Below, one piece after another: positions 1 through 8,411 of a DNA stretch of 64,000 nucleotides. This DNA is from RGIG6353 sp045653035 (lineage in GTDB: Bacteria; Bacillota; Clostridia; Oscillospirales; SIG627), in assembly GCA_045653035.1 (NCBI GenBank), contig JAZOLO010000016.1, positions 62,001-126,000 on the forward strand, given 5' to 3'. Within the stretch, counting starts at the first letter, position 1. The number at the start of each line of letters is the position of its first letter. The position numbers and the translations under genes are program-made. The notes beneath the pieces are model-generated. The model was not told where the DNA came from and searched no databases. It saw only the letters and a program-made list of their open reading frames with translations.

Positions 1-102
1 GAGAATGGCAATAGCAAGCATGAGTATCATGGGGAGGGAGCGATTGACAGAGTAGTTATTCTTTATAAGTAAGAGTACTTTCTTAAAGCTTATTTTTTTC
101 AT
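1..102 (-). CDS. ABC transporter permease, N-terminal fragment (partial)
   Basis: Only the first 34 codons are inside the window; the gene runs off the left edge. The start ATG at 102-100 lies one base after the TAA of the ATPase gene, so the two are translationally coupled. A short basic N-terminus (MKKISFKKVL) is followed by the start of a hydrophobic stretch. By position it should be the membrane subunit of the exporter whose ATPase is encoded just upstream. The family cannot be told from this fragment. Confidence 0.6.
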   Translation of the reverse strand, partial: MKKISFKKVLLLIKNNYSVNRSLPMILMLAIAIL

Positions 103-103
103 T

Positions 104-1003
104 TTATTCCCCTCCTTTAACACGGCTTACCTCAAGGGTAAATATTTCGTCAAGAGTAAGGTCAACGCACTCGGAGTAAACGGGCGTAACATCACCGAGA
201 GCGGAGGAAATTCTCTTTTGCACCTCTTTTTCGTCAAGGGCGGAAATAAAGGTAATAAGCTTTCCGCTGATGTGGGGGAGTGTTGCAAAGTCTGAAATGA
301 AGGATATATCCGAAAGAGGCTCGGAGAAAATCATCTGATATTTGTGCCAGCCCTGAACGATGTCGTCAATGGACTTGTGAAGAATAAGGCTGCCGCCGTC
401 AATGAGTGCTACGCTGTCGCAGACGGTTTCGATATCCGAAAGGTTGTGGGAGGAAAGAACGACCGTTCTGTTATCCTCGGCAACCGACTCTGAAATCATT
501 TTCTTTGCAAAGTCACGGGCAATAGGGTCAAGTCCGTCGAAGGTCTCGTCAAAGAAAAGGTAGTCCGAGCCTGTGGCAATAGAGAGAATTACCTCCCCCT
601 GTCTTTTCATACCCTTTGAGAAGGTGGAAATCTTCCTTGTTCTTGAAAGTCCTATTTCGTCGCACATTCTTTCAAATTTTTCAAAAGAAAAGCCTGCAAA
701 AAATCTTTTGTAAAGACCTGCCATATCACTCAGCGTGAAGTGTGGGATAAGGTACTGCTCGTCGGAAACAAAGGAAATCCTCTCCTTTATCCTGTCGTTT
801 TCAAATACGTTCTCACCGTCAATGAATACTCCGCCTCGGTCTGCCTTATAGATACCCGACATTATACGAAGAAGGGTAGATTTACCTGCTCCGTTGGTAC
901 CTATAAGTCCAAGCACCGAGCCTTTTTTTATGCTCATGGAGATGTCGGAAAGAGATGTGACGTTGTTGTCATATCTCTTTGTAACAGAGTCGATTTTAAT
1001 CAT
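104..1003 (-). CDS. ABC transporter ATP-binding protein, YtrB-like
   Basis: A 299-aa nucleotide-binding subunit that would power an ABC-2 type exporter at the cytoplasmic face of the membrane. Walker A is GTNGAGKST at residues 35-43, the signature region reads FSKGMKRQ near residue 128, Walker B (LFFDE) is near 150, and an H-loop SSHNL follows near 185. The C-terminal third after the ATPase core is variable. The start overlaps the end of the GntR gene by 4 bases (ATGA), and the permease begins one base after the stop. The order regulator-ATPase-permease matches ytrAB-type operons, which often respond to cell-envelope stress; that role is inferred from the family. Confidence 0.85.
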   Translation of the reverse strand: MIKIDSVTKRYDNNVTSLSDISMSIKKGSVLGLIGTNGAGKSTLLRIMSGIYKADRGGVFIDGENVFENDRIKERISFVSDEQYLIPHFTLSDMAGLYKRFFAGFSFEKFERMCDEIGLSRTRKISTFSKGMKRQGEVILSIATGSDYLFFDETFDGLDPIARDFAKKMISESVAEDNRTVVLSSHNLSDIETVCDSVALIDGGSLILHKSIDDIVQGWHKYQMIFSEPLSDISFISDFATLPHISGKLITFISALDEKEVQKRISSALGDVTPVYSECVDLTLDEIFTLEVSRVKGGE

Positions 1004-1374
1004 AGGTTGTCCTTTCCGTAAACCTCGTTTACTTTTTTTATAACTGTTTCAAGCTCTACCTCGGCACTCTTTAATTCTGTGAGTGCCCTTCCGAGCTTCT
1101 CAAGTGCTTCCGTCTTTCTTTTTAGGCTTATGAGAGAGAGGTCCTCCTCAACGTAGGCTCCCTTTCCCGCTACCGTGTAAATGAGCCCTTCTCTTTCAAG
1201 CTCACTTATGGACCTGGCTATTGTGTTGGGGTTTATTCCAAGCTCTGAGGCAAGAGCTCTAACCGACGGTATCTGCTCTCCTGCCGACCATACACCGAGA
1301 AGTATCTGATTTTTTATAGAGTCCCGTATCTGCTCCCACAGGGGCACGCCCGTTCTGGGGTTTATGGTTATCAT
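1000..1374 (-). CDS. GntR-family transcriptional regulator, YtrA subfamily
   Basis: A 124-aa protein with an N-terminal winged helix-turn-helix (about residues 10-75; IPSVRALASELGINPNTIARSISELE is the typical GntR recognition region) and a short helical tail, the architecture of the YtrA subfamily. Such proteins usually repress their own operon. That fits here: the gene is first in the operon with the ABC genes, and a 27-bp near-perfect palindrome (1394-1420) sits between its promoter and its start codon. A GGAGG ribosome site precedes the ATG at 1374. Confidence 0.88.
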   Translation of the reverse strand: MITINPRTGVPLWEQIRDSIKNQILLGVWSAGEQIPSVRALASELGINPNTIARSISELEREGLIYTVAGKGAYVEEDLSLISLKRKTEALEKLGRALTELKSAEVELETVIKKVNEVYGKDNL

Positions 1375-1393
1375 TTTCTCCCTCCTTTGTGTG

Positions 1394-1420
1394 AAGTGTA
1401 TTAAGCGACTTAGTACACTT
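1394..1420 (-). promoter_or_regulatory. Palindromic operator of the YtrA-type regulator
   Basis: Arms AAGTGTA and TACACTT flank an inner CTAAG/CTTAA pair around a 3-base centre, giving 11 of 12 paired positions. It starts two bases downstream of the -10 box, so bound protein would cover the transcription start. YtrA-family operators are usually long AT-rich palindromes of this kind. Binding itself is inferred. Confidence 0.6.
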
Positions 1421-1422
1421 GT

Positions 1423-1451
1423 ATATTAACACACTCAAAACTATTTGTCAA
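1423..1451 (-). promoter_or_regulatory. SigA-type promoter of the GntR-ABC operon
   Basis: On the minus strand: TTGACA (1451-1446), a 17-base spacer, TAATAT (1428-1423). It is a near-consensus housekeeping promoter placed directly upstream of the palindromic operator. Confidence 0.75.
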
Positions 1452-1499
1452 TATCCTATTAAAAATTTTTATAAAAGAGTTTTTAAGGGGTGAAAAAGT

Positions 1500-1544
1500 T
1501 GTCATATACATGTCATTGTATGGCAGACCATGTCATGATATAGT
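1500..1544 (+). promoter_or_regulatory. Putative promoter and TGTCAT repeats before the virion cassette
   Basis: TTGTAT (1516-1521), 17 bases, TATAGT (1539-1544) is the best promoter candidate for the plus-strand virion genes. Three copies of TGTCAT lie at 1500, 1511 and 1531, two upstream of and one within the spacer, so they could be binding sites for an activator or repressor. Both calls rest on pattern alone. Confidence 0.4.
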
Positions 1545-1574
1545 GGAATTGTCAGGAGAAGGGAGGTGATAAAT

Positions 1575-1775
1575 ATGACATTCTTTATTATAACCGTGAT
1601 GCTTCTTTTAGTGCTTGAAGCAATGGTTTTTGTGGGGGTAATAAAGCTTGTGTCTGAGCTTTCGGGAACAGATGAAGAAAGCACAGCTCCCGAAGTCCAC
1701 CGAGCCGAGGGACAGGACTTCTGGCATAACATAATTTCCTACGACCATAAAAAGAAAGGAGGCGATAAGGATTGA
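1575..1775 (+). CDS. Small single-span membrane protein at the head of the virion cassette
   Basis: A 66-aa protein with one strongly hydrophobic segment (residues 2-27) and a polar, charged C-terminus. The start chosen is the ATG at 1575 because GGGAGGTGAT (1561-1570), a near-perfect anti-16S match, sits just before it; an in-frame GTG at 1566 overlaps that ribosome site and is not usable. The stop codon overlaps the TTG start of the portal gene, so the two are coupled. No family was recognised. A holin-like or membrane-anchoring role is possible from size and position only. Confidence 0.6.
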   Translation: MTFFIITVMLLLVLEAMVFVGVIKLVSELSGTDEESTAPEVHRAEGQDFWHNIISYDHKKKGGDKD

Positions 1776-3349
1776 AAAACAGAAGAAAGGAAGAGATTTC
1801 AGAGGATTTCGAGCTTCTTGAAAGGGGACGGGAATACAACCGTTCGGTAAACTTTTACGATACCGTCAATAAAAACGAACGCTTCTGGCGGGGCGACCAA
1901 TGGAACGGAGTTATAAGCGGAGGACTTCCCACACCCGTGTTCAATATCTTCAAAAGAGTAATCGGCTACTTTGTATCAAGTATCATGTCGGCGAAGATAG
2001 CCTTGAAGGTGGATGCGGAGAGTGCAGGGGTCATCTATAAAAAAGAAGTGAGAGACGACCTTGTTAAGGTTTGTGAGCTTATTTCATCTTACCTCAACTA
2101 CCGCTTTGAAAAGGACAATATGACCTCACTCCTTTATGACGGAGTGAAGGATGCAGCCCTCAGCGGTGATATGTTCCTTTACGTGTACTGGGACAGAAAA
2201 AAGCGTACTGCACAAAAGTATACGGGAGATTTCGCAACAAAGCTTCTTGATGCCACAAACGTTTTCTTCGGGGACGTAAATACAAGCGACGTACAGAGTC
2301 AGCCCTATATTCTCATATCGGGAAGAGGTCTTGTGGAGGAGCTTCGGGAGGAAGCGAGAGGCTACGGAATTCCCGAAAGTGACGTTATGCGTATCGTATC
2401 TGACAGCGATACCACAGACGAGGCAGGCGACAGAGCAAAGAGCGAGCTGAAGGATACAAAGTGTACCTACGTTATAAAGCTTTACCGCAAGAACGGCACT
2501 GTTCACTACCGTAAGAGCGTGAGAGGCACTGTTATAACAAGCGAGATTGATACCAAGCTCACCCTTTACCCCTTGGTGCTTATGAACTGGGATAAGACTA
2601 AGAATTCCTATCACGGCACTGCTGCGGCAACGGGACTTATTGAAAATCAGATATATATCAATAAAGCCTTTGCCATGGTAATGAAGCACATGATAAACGT
2701 GTCCTTCTCAAAGGTGGTATATAACCAGAACGTCATTGACGAATGGACAAACGAGGTAGGGGAAGCGATAGGTGTAAACGGACCTGTTGACAGCGTGGCA
2801 GAGGTGCTCTCTCCCGGTGTCATGCAGTCGGGCTTTCTCGACGTTATTAACCTTACGATGTCACTTACACGTGAGCTTATGGGAGCAACAGATGCAGCCC
2901 TTGGAAACGTTGAGCCCACCAATACCTCGGCAATCATAGCACTTCAGGAGTCTTCCTCCGTACCCCTTGAAATTCAGAAGAGGTCGCTCTATATGGCACT
3001 CGAGGAGCTTGGTCTTATATGGCTTGACTATATTCTCCATTATTACGACAGGCACCGAATGCTCATGTGGCGTGAAAAAGGAGAGCTGAGAGGTGACATG
3101 ATGGAGGTTGAGCGTTACAAGGACGTGATATTCTCATGTAAGGTAACGGCAGGAATGACGGGATACTGGAGTGAGATTGCAAGTCTTAACACTCTTGAAA
3201 ATCTTCTTTCATCGGGACTTATTACTCTCGAACAGTACCTTGAAAGACTGCCCGAAGGGTATATTACAGCAAAGGAAGCCCTTATCGAGGATTGCAGGAG
3301 ACTAAAAGAAACAGAGGTGACAGAAAATGACGGCAAGACAGGTTTATAA
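1772..3349 (+). CDS. Phage portal protein, P22/podovirus-like
   Basis: A 525-aa protein expected to form the dodecameric portal ring at one capsid vertex. Visible family features are FWRGDQW at residues 38-44, a large alpha/beta core, and the conserved ending of the wing region GATDAALGNVEPTNTSAI followed by a long helical barrel region. The start is TTG at 1772, preceded by AAAGGAGGCGAT, and it overlaps the previous stop (TTGA). The length is somewhat shorter than P22 gp1 (725 aa) but usual for clostridial podovirus-like portals. The next gene starts inside its last 23 bases. No frameshift or internal stop is seen. Confidence 0.85.
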   Translation: MKNRRKEEISEDFELLERGREYNRSVNFYDTVNKNERFWRGDQWNGVISGGLPTPVFNIFKRVIGYFVSSIMSAKIALKVDAESAGVIYKKEVRDDLVKVCELISSYLNYRFEKDNMTSLLYDGVKDAALSGDMFLYVYWDRKKRTAQKYTGDFATKLLDATNVFFGDVNTSDVQSQPYILISGRGLVEELREEARGYGIPESDVMRIVSDSDTTDEAGDRAKSELKDTKCTYVIKLYRKNGTVHYRKSVRGTVITSEIDTKLTLYPLVLMNWDKTKNSYHGTAAATGLIENQIYINKAFAMVMKHMINVSFSKVVYNQNVIDEWTNEVGEAIGVNGPVDSVAEVLSPGVMQSGFLDVINLTMSLTRELMGATDAALGNVEPTNTSAIIALQESSSVPLEIQKRSLYMALEELGLIWLDYILHYYDRHRMLMWREKGELRGDMMEVERYKDVIFSCKVTAGMTGYWSEIASLNTLENLLSSGLITLEQYLERLPEGYITAKEALIEDCRRLKETEVTENDGKTGL

Positions 3350-3746
3350 CAGAGCTATTGCACTCATAAACGAGCGAAATGGCGGCGGTGCATACCATGA
3401 GGACACAGAGGATTTTGAAAAGAACGCACCCGAGGTAATGAATTCCATTATCACTCTTTTATGGCCCAGTCAGTGCATTATTGAGAAAAAAAGGCTGGAG
3501 GCGTTGTCCTGGGACTTTAATCCCATCGGCTCAATGGATGACGAAATACCCTTGCATATATCACTTGCTTCGGGACCCTTGCCCTTCGCCCTTGCCTCAT
3601 TCCTCCTTCTGGAGGAGGACGCACAGCGTGCGGATTATTTCTACACCCTTTTCAGAAAGAGTGAGGAAAGCGTGGTAAAAAGCTTTGCCTATGCTACTCA
3701 CACTAAAATAAGGGACATATATTCGGGTGACGTAAATGGCGCGTGA
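3327..3746 (+). CDS. Head-tail adaptor (connector) protein, gp4-like
   Basis: A 139-aa mostly helical protein with a hydrophobic middle (the PLPFALASFLLLEEDA region). Size, composition and place between portal and stabilisation protein match the P22 gp4/HK97 gp6 type of head-tail adaptor, which stacks beneath the portal ring. The ATG lies inside the portal gene's 3' end, and its own last 11 bases overlap the next gene, so the three are translationally coupled. The family call rests more on position than on sequence. Confidence 0.65.
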   Translation: MTARQVYNRAIALINERNGGGAYHEDTEDFEKNAPEVMNSIITLLWPSQCIIEKKRLEALSWDFNPIGSMDDEIPLHISLASGPLPFALASFLLLEEDAQRADYFYTLFRKSEESVVKSFAYATHTKIRDIYSGDVNGA

Positions 3747-5475
3747 TTTTACAGCACAGGTAAACGCATTTCTTGGACTTAACGAAAGCGCACCCAACAC
3801 AGGACATACAAAAGCTGGTGAAAGTCCCAAAATGAAAAATCTTAAAATTACCCCCTCATATTCACTCTCACTTCGCGAGGGCTACGAGTGCCTTTCGGAA
3901 AGCGGTGGTGAGGGCAGAGGTCTTACGGTACTGGACGGGGCGGTGTACTTCGTTTCTGGAAAAACTCTTTTTTCCTATAACGGAGAAAAGAAGGTGATAG
4001 GCGAGCTTGAAAGCGAGAGTGGTAAGGTGTCCTTTCTCCACTTCGGAAAATCTCTTTATATCCTTGACGGTAAAAAGATAAAGAAGCTTTGTCAGGGTGT
4101 TCTTTCTGACATAGACCCATACGTGCCTCTTATTGCAGTGTCCACCGACGTTGCCGGCGGGGGAGTACCCTTTGAGGATATAAATCTTCTCACCCCCAAA
4201 AGACGCCAGTCCTTTACGGTAGACTCAGGACATACGCTTCTTATCCTTGCGGAGCAGAATATCGACTCGGTGGAGTCTGTCAAGCTTCTTGGAGAAGAAA
4301 TGGCAAAAACGGCTTACACAGTAAACCTTGAAAAAGGTACAGTTCAGCTTGCATCAAACAATCCATCCACAGAAATAAATGCTTACGAGGTCACTTATTC
4401 CAAGAAGATTCCCGAGGAGAATAACCCTCACAGAATGAGATATGCGGTCCTTTGGGGCGGTGACAACGATACAAGAATATTTTTGTGGGGAGACAGTGAA
4501 AAGCCCGACGTTTACAGATATTCTGGAGTCCATGACGGCGTTTCGGATATGGACTATTTCCCCGAGCTTTCCTTTAATAAAAGTGCAACGGGAAGACCTA
4601 TAACCTCTCTTGTGAGACACTATGACAGGCTTCTCATATTTACCGACAGGGAGGCTTACTACTCCTATATTGAGAAAAGAAGCGATGCCTCTGGAATGGA
4701 ATATCTCTCCTTCCCTGTAAGGACGCTTTCCTCCGAGGTGGGATGTACTCATTTCGGTACGGCGGTGCTTGTTGATAACACTCCGCTCACTCTTTCGGGT
4801 ACGTCTCTTTACCGCTGGGTTTCCACCACTGTAAGAGATGAAAGAAACGCCGAGGAGATAGGTGCACGCATCAGAAAAGGTCTTGTATTTTTATCTGAAG
4901 GTCTGTCAGTTTTTGACAGAACCAGTCACGGAGAGGTATATCTGTGGCGAGAGGATAAGCTTTACGTCTATAACTACCGTCTTGACCTTTTCTATTACTA
5001 CGAAGGCTTTAACGCCGCCTTCTTTCATGAGGACGGTGTCGGAAATTGCTTCTTTTTAACTTGCGACGGAAAGCTTTGCCGTATGACCGAGGAGTCCCTT
5101 GATTTGGGACACCCCGTAGATTTTGAATGGGAGACGGGCTACAGCGAATACTCGGGACTCGATACAAAGAATATACACAGTATTGAGTTCGAGGTAATAC
5201 CACAAAGCTCGGTATCCTTTGACATACTTTGGGCATCTGATACCATGACTGGCAAGGGCATGGGTGTAGGTGCTGAATACAAGGTGCTTGACTTTGAAAG
5301 TCTTAACTTTTCCCGATTCAGCTTCAAGACTGCCGTAACCCCCATAAGGCTGAGAAAAAGAGTAAAGCTGAAAAGGCAGAAAAGCTTTAAGCTTATTGTA
5401 AAAAGTAATGAAAACAGCATTGATTTTCACCTTGTTTCCCTTTGCATCAGGGGAAGAATAACAGATGCAATTTAA
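3736..5475 (+). CDS. Packaged-DNA stabilisation / tail tubular protein, P22 gp10-like beta-propeller
   Basis: A 579-aa beta-rich protein. The N-terminus has the family hallmark FLGLNESAPNTG followed by MKNLKITPSYSLSLREGY, and the body shows repeated strand-turn units of the kind that build the gp10 or T7 gp12 beta-propeller nozzle. In podoviruses this protein closes the portal channel after DNA packaging and forms the short tail tube. It overlaps the adaptor gene by 11 bases and is followed by the scaffold gene after 17 bases. The gene is intact. Confidence 0.75.
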   Translation: MARDFTAQVNAFLGLNESAPNTGHTKAGESPKMKNLKITPSYSLSLREGYECLSESGGEGRGLTVLDGAVYFVSGKTLFSYNGEKKVIGELESESGKVSFLHFGKSLYILDGKKIKKLCQGVLSDIDPYVPLIAVSTDVAGGGVPFEDINLLTPKRRQSFTVDSGHTLLILAEQNIDSVESVKLLGEEMAKTAYTVNLEKGTVQLASNNPSTEINAYEVTYSKKIPEENNPHRMRYAVLWGGDNDTRIFLWGDSEKPDVYRYSGVHDGVSDMDYFPELSFNKSATGRPITSLVRHYDRLLIFTDREAYYSYIEKRSDASGMEYLSFPVRTLSSEVGCTHFGTAVLVDNTPLTLSGTSLYRWVSTTVRDERNAEEIGARIRKGLVFLSEGLSVFDRTSHGEVYLWREDKLYVYNYRLDLFYYYEGFNAAFFHEDGVGNCFFLTCDGKLCRMTEESLDLGHPVDFEWETGYSEYSGLDTKNIHSIEFEVIPQSSVSFDILWASDTMTGKGMGVGAEYKVLDFESLNFSRFSFKTAVTPIRLRKRVKLKRQKSFKLIVKSNENSIDFHLVSLCIRGRITDAI

Positions 5476-5492
5476 AAAAGAAAGGAAAAAAC

Positions 5493-5924
5493 ATGAAGAA
5501 AAACACAGAAAAAATCCTCCATGAATTAGAGCAGAGCACAAAAGAAGGCAGCTCTCTTGATATGGAAGAGCTTGAAGCCTTCCGCCTTGAAAAGAGGGTC
5601 AAGAAAAATCTCGAAGAGGAAATAAAGAAGCTTTTTGAGCTTTTCCCCGACTTTGATGTGGAGAGTATACCCGATGAGATTTTCGATAAGTGCGAGGACG
5701 GAAGTAGACTTGCCGCCGAGTATGCACTCTGGTATCTTACCGAGGAAAAGAAAAAGGGAGAACAGCAGAAGAAGGAAGAAGAAAATATGAAGTCTGCTCC
5801 CCCCAACGTAAAAGACTCATCCGAGCCCACATACTTTACACCTGAACAGGTGAGAGCAATGAGCGAGGAGGAGATAAGAAAAAATTATAAAACTATTATG
5901 AATTCCATGGAGAAATGGAAATAA
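5493..5924 (+). CDS. Capsid scaffolding protein
   Basis: A 143-aa highly charged, Glu/Lys-rich and predicted coiled-coil protein ending in a basic helix (EEIRKNYKTIMNSMEKWK). This is the usual look of P22-type scaffolding proteins, where the basic C-terminal helix-turn-helix docks on coat protein. The start at 5493 has AAAGGA before it; a longer in-frame reading from 5442 would overlap the previous gene and lacks a ribosome site. It lies directly before the coat gene, as expected. Confidence 0.7.
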   Translation: MKKNTEKILHELEQSTKEGSSLDMEELEAFRLEKRVKKNLEEEIKKLFELFPDFDVESIPDEIFDKCEDGSRLAAEYALWYLTEEKKKGEQQKKEEENMKSAPPNVKDSSEPTYFTPEQVRAMSEEEIRKNYKTIMNSMEKWK

Positions 5925-5971
5925 GAAAATAAGAAAGGATTGCGGTAAAACCGCAAAAAGGTAAAAAAATA

Positions 5972-6793
5972 ATGGCAATTACAAACTTTATTCCCACAGT
6001 ATGGAGCGAGGCTCTTTATGAGGAGCTTCAGAAGAATTACGTAGGCGTTAAGCTCTGTTCAAGAGAGTTTGAGGGTGAAATAAAGACACAGGGCGACAGA
6101 GTAAAAATCAACGGTCTCGGTCCTGTAACCGTATTCAACTACACCAAGAACACAAATATGCCTGCACCCGAGGTTCTTTCTGACAATTCAAGAACACTCG
6201 TTATCGATCAGGCAAAGGGCTTTAACTTCTGCATTGACGCTATCGACGACGTGCAGTCCTCTCCCAAGCTCGTTCAGTCGGCTATGAAGAGAGCGGCAGA
6301 AGCACTCAGCGACGTTGCTGATAAGTACATCTATTCTCTTTACGACCCCGAGGTAAAATTCCTTGTTCAGGAAAACCTTACAGTTGACAACGTTCTTAAG
6401 CTCTTCACAGACGTAAGACGTCAGCTCATGGAAAACAACGTGCCCAATTCGGCAAAAATTTCCCTTGAAGTACCTCCTATCGTAGAGCAGATTCTCGTTA
6501 TGGCAAATCTTCTCACCGATACTAACAATTCGGCTGCTCTTTCAAAGGGCTATATCGGTAAGATGCTCGGCTTTGATATTTACGTTACAAACAACATTGT
6601 ACGTAACGACAGCGACTTCTTCAGATGCATTGCCCGTACAGAGCGTGCAATCGCATTTGCAGAGCAGATAAATTCTATCAAGCCCTATGAGCCTGAGCTC
6701 AGAAACGGCACTGCTGTAAAGGGTCTTCACCTTTACGGTGCAAAGATAGTTTACCCCAAGGAAATTGTATTCGTTGACGTTGACGTTCGATAA
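5972..6793 (+). CDS. Major capsid (coat) protein, P22-like
   Basis: A 273-aa coat protein of the HK97 fold. It begins MAITNFIPTVWSEALYEEL, the characteristic opening of P22-like and podovirus coat proteins in Clostridia, then has an E-loop-like segment and a long spine helix (the LVQSAMKRAAEALSDVADKYI region). It is a little shorter than P22 gp5 (430 aa), which carries an extra inserted domain. A 13-bp hairpin follows the stop codon (6803-6834) and may stabilise this highly needed mRNA. Codon use is regular and the gene is undamaged. Confidence 0.8.
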   Translation: MAITNFIPTVWSEALYEELQKNYVGVKLCSREFEGEIKTQGDRVKINGLGPVTVFNYTKNTNMPAPEVLSDNSRTLVIDQAKGFNFCIDAIDDVQSSPKLVQSAMKRAAEALSDVADKYIYSLYDPEVKFLVQENLTVDNVLKLFTDVRRQLMENNVPNSAKISLEVPPIVEQILVMANLLTDTNNSAALSKGYIGKMLGFDIYVTNNIVRNDSDFFRCIARTERAIAFAEQINSIKPYEPELRNGTAVKGLHLYGAKIVYPKEIVFVDVDVR

Positions 6794-6802
6794 AAAAGCA
6801 TA

Positions 6803-6834
6803 TTCCGATACCCCCTCTTGCGGGGGTATCGGAA
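6803..6834 (+). other. Strong hairpin after the coat gene
   Basis: CCGATACCCCC (6805-6815) pairs perfectly with GGGGGTATCGG (6822-6832), plus two more A-T pairs, around a 6-base loop. There is no T-run on the plus-strand 3' side, so it is not a forward terminator. It could act as an mRNA 3' stabiliser or a processing site between coat and tail genes. In the opposite direction it is followed by a run of six T. Confidence 0.7.
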
Positions 6835-6853
6835 ATAAAGGAGGAGTGAACAG

Positions 6854-7810
6854 ATGAATTTTACAGAGTTTTCACAGGACGTTAAAAATATATCAGGTCT
6901 TCCCGACCGTCCCAGCCTTGAAAACGGATATACCTCCGATATGCTCAAAGCACTTTTCGACAAGGCAGGGGAGGACATAAAAAGCTTTATCAATAACACT
7001 CTTTTAAGGGAGCTTGTGTCGTATGCCGATGCTTTCAGCGGAGCTGACAGAATAGGCAGTGGAACAATTGATATTATCGAAGGAAAAACCGTTCAGGAAA
7101 AGCTTCAGAACATTGCAGAGCATATAAAGGGACTTGCTAACGGAACGCTTCCCGACGGCTCGGTAACACCCGATAAGTTTTCACCCGAGGTTGCAGACTT
7201 TCTCAACTCTGCATCTATAAGACGTGAGATTTTTAAAGAAGCGGGAGAAAGCACATTTGAGGTACCCCGTGACGGCGTTTATAAGATTACAATGGTAGGC
7301 GGTGGTGCAGGAGGGGGACAGAACCCCGACAACGTGCTTCATTCCTGCGGAGGCGGTGCAGGTGCAGGTGTAATCCTTTGGTGTGAGCTGAAAAAAGGTG
7401 ACATGTGTACCTTTAATATCGGCAAGGGCGGAAAAGGACTTGTTTCTACTGATTCTGGATATACCGTTGCAACGGCAGGAGGGGATAGTGAGCTTTATAT
7501 AAACTCACAGCTTCGTGCAAGGGCTTCGGGCGGAACTATCGGTCTTAAGGTCAGGGCAAAAGCCGAGGGCGGAGACTTGAATTTTAACGGAGGAGTACCC
7601 AAAGTAGGAGAGTACTTCAGGTCAAGCAACTCTCCCGCGGTTGAGTTTTCAATCGGTGGCGACTCTATACTCGGAAACGGCGCCGCTTTCAGAGAAGACG
7701 TTGCAGGTATAGGTGCAGGAGGGTTTTCCGCCGATCATATAGGCGGAAACAATTACTATAACGGCACCGACGGCGGAGATGGTGCGGCTATTGTAGAATA
7801 TATGAAATAA
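6854..7810 (+). CDS. Tail protein with C-terminal glycine-rich domain
   Basis: A 318-aa protein. Residues 1-130 are alpha-helical and similar in style to phage tail-fibre N-termini. From about residue 138 (EAGESTFEVP) there is a beta-rich domain with many Gly clusters (VGGGAGGG, CGGGAGAG, GGAGGFSAD) like the glycine-rich receptor-binding domains of phage fibres. It is expected to be on the outside of the particle and bind the host surface. The ribosome site GGAGG is well placed before the ATG. The exact receptor is unknown. Confidence 0.65.
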   Translation: MNFTEFSQDVKNISGLPDRPSLENGYTSDMLKALFDKAGEDIKSFINNTLLRELVSYADAFSGADRIGSGTIDIIEGKTVQEKLQNIAEHIKGLANGTLPDGSVTPDKFSPEVADFLNSASIRREIFKEAGESTFEVPRDGVYKITMVGGGAGGGQNPDNVLHSCGGGAGAGVILWCELKKGDMCTFNIGKGGKGLVSTDSGYTVATAGGDSELYINSQLRARASGGTIGLKVRAKAEGGDLNFNGGVPKVGEYFRSSNSPAVEFSIGGDSILGNGAAFREDVAGIGAGGFSADHIGGNNYYNGTDGGDGAAIVEYMK

Positions 7811-7822
7811 GAAGGTGAAAAT

Positions 7823-8395
7823 TTGGCAATAAAAGAATATTCATACGAAAAAAACGGAAACGATAAGCTCAGCGAACATTTCAGAGTAAAGGAGTTTCGT
7901 GCAAGAAGGGGAGGTATCCTTGACGGCGACAGAATACTTATTTCCGATGAGCTTGTTTTGATGCTTGAAAAGCTTTCCCGTGCGGTAAAGCATCGCCCCG
8001 TTGTTGTAACCGACGGCTACAGGACAGAGGAGTACGATAAGCTTCTCACAGGCAAGACAGGTCAGCATACAAAGGGGCTTGCCGCTGACGTAAGAGTGGA
8101 GGGATATACCTCCTATGAGCTTGCGGCAATTGCCGAAATGCTGGGCTTTGACGGGATTGGTATTATAAACGGAAGAGCGGTGCATCTGGACGTTAGAGGC
8201 TATAAGAGCTTCTTTGTTGAAAGAAGTGCGTCAGCGTCGGACACCTACAGCGTAAAAACCTTTCTTTGCACAGAAACCTTTATGGCACTTACAAAAAAGC
8301 TTTTCGGACTTGGTGACAATACCATTGAGTACATGAAAAAATGGAAATGGTTCGACCTTCTCTTTGAAAAGCTCGTAAAGGGCGTAGTATATTAG
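7823..8395 (+). CDS. M15-family peptidase (VanY-like DD-/LD-carboxypeptidase or endolysin)
   Basis: A 190-aa enzyme. The M15 zinc site is visible: GQHTKGLAADV supplies H and D, and VHLDVRG supplies the second His; the region VVTDGYRTEEYD precedes it. It should cut peptide cross-links or stems of peptidoglycan, acting either as a virion-associated wall hydrolase or as an endolysin. The last 60 residues are an extra helical tail of unknown role. No signal peptide is seen, so export would need the particle or a holin. The start is TTG at 7823 with AAGGTG before it. Confidence 0.82.
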   Translation: MAIKEYSYEKNGNDKLSEHFRVKEFRARRGGILDGDRILISDELVLMLEKLSRAVKHRPVVVTDGYRTEEYDKLLTGKTGQHTKGLAADVRVEGYTSYELAAIAEMLGFDGIGIINGRAVHLDVRGYKSFFVERSASASDTYSVKTFLCTETFMALTKKLFGLGDNTIEYMKKWKWFDLLFEKLVKGVVY

Positions 8396-8411
8396 AGAAA
8401 GGAGGGATATA

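Noticed and set aside
6803..6834. Hairpin after the coat gene as forward terminator
   Set aside because: No T-run on the plus-strand side, and the ribosome site of the next gene follows directly.
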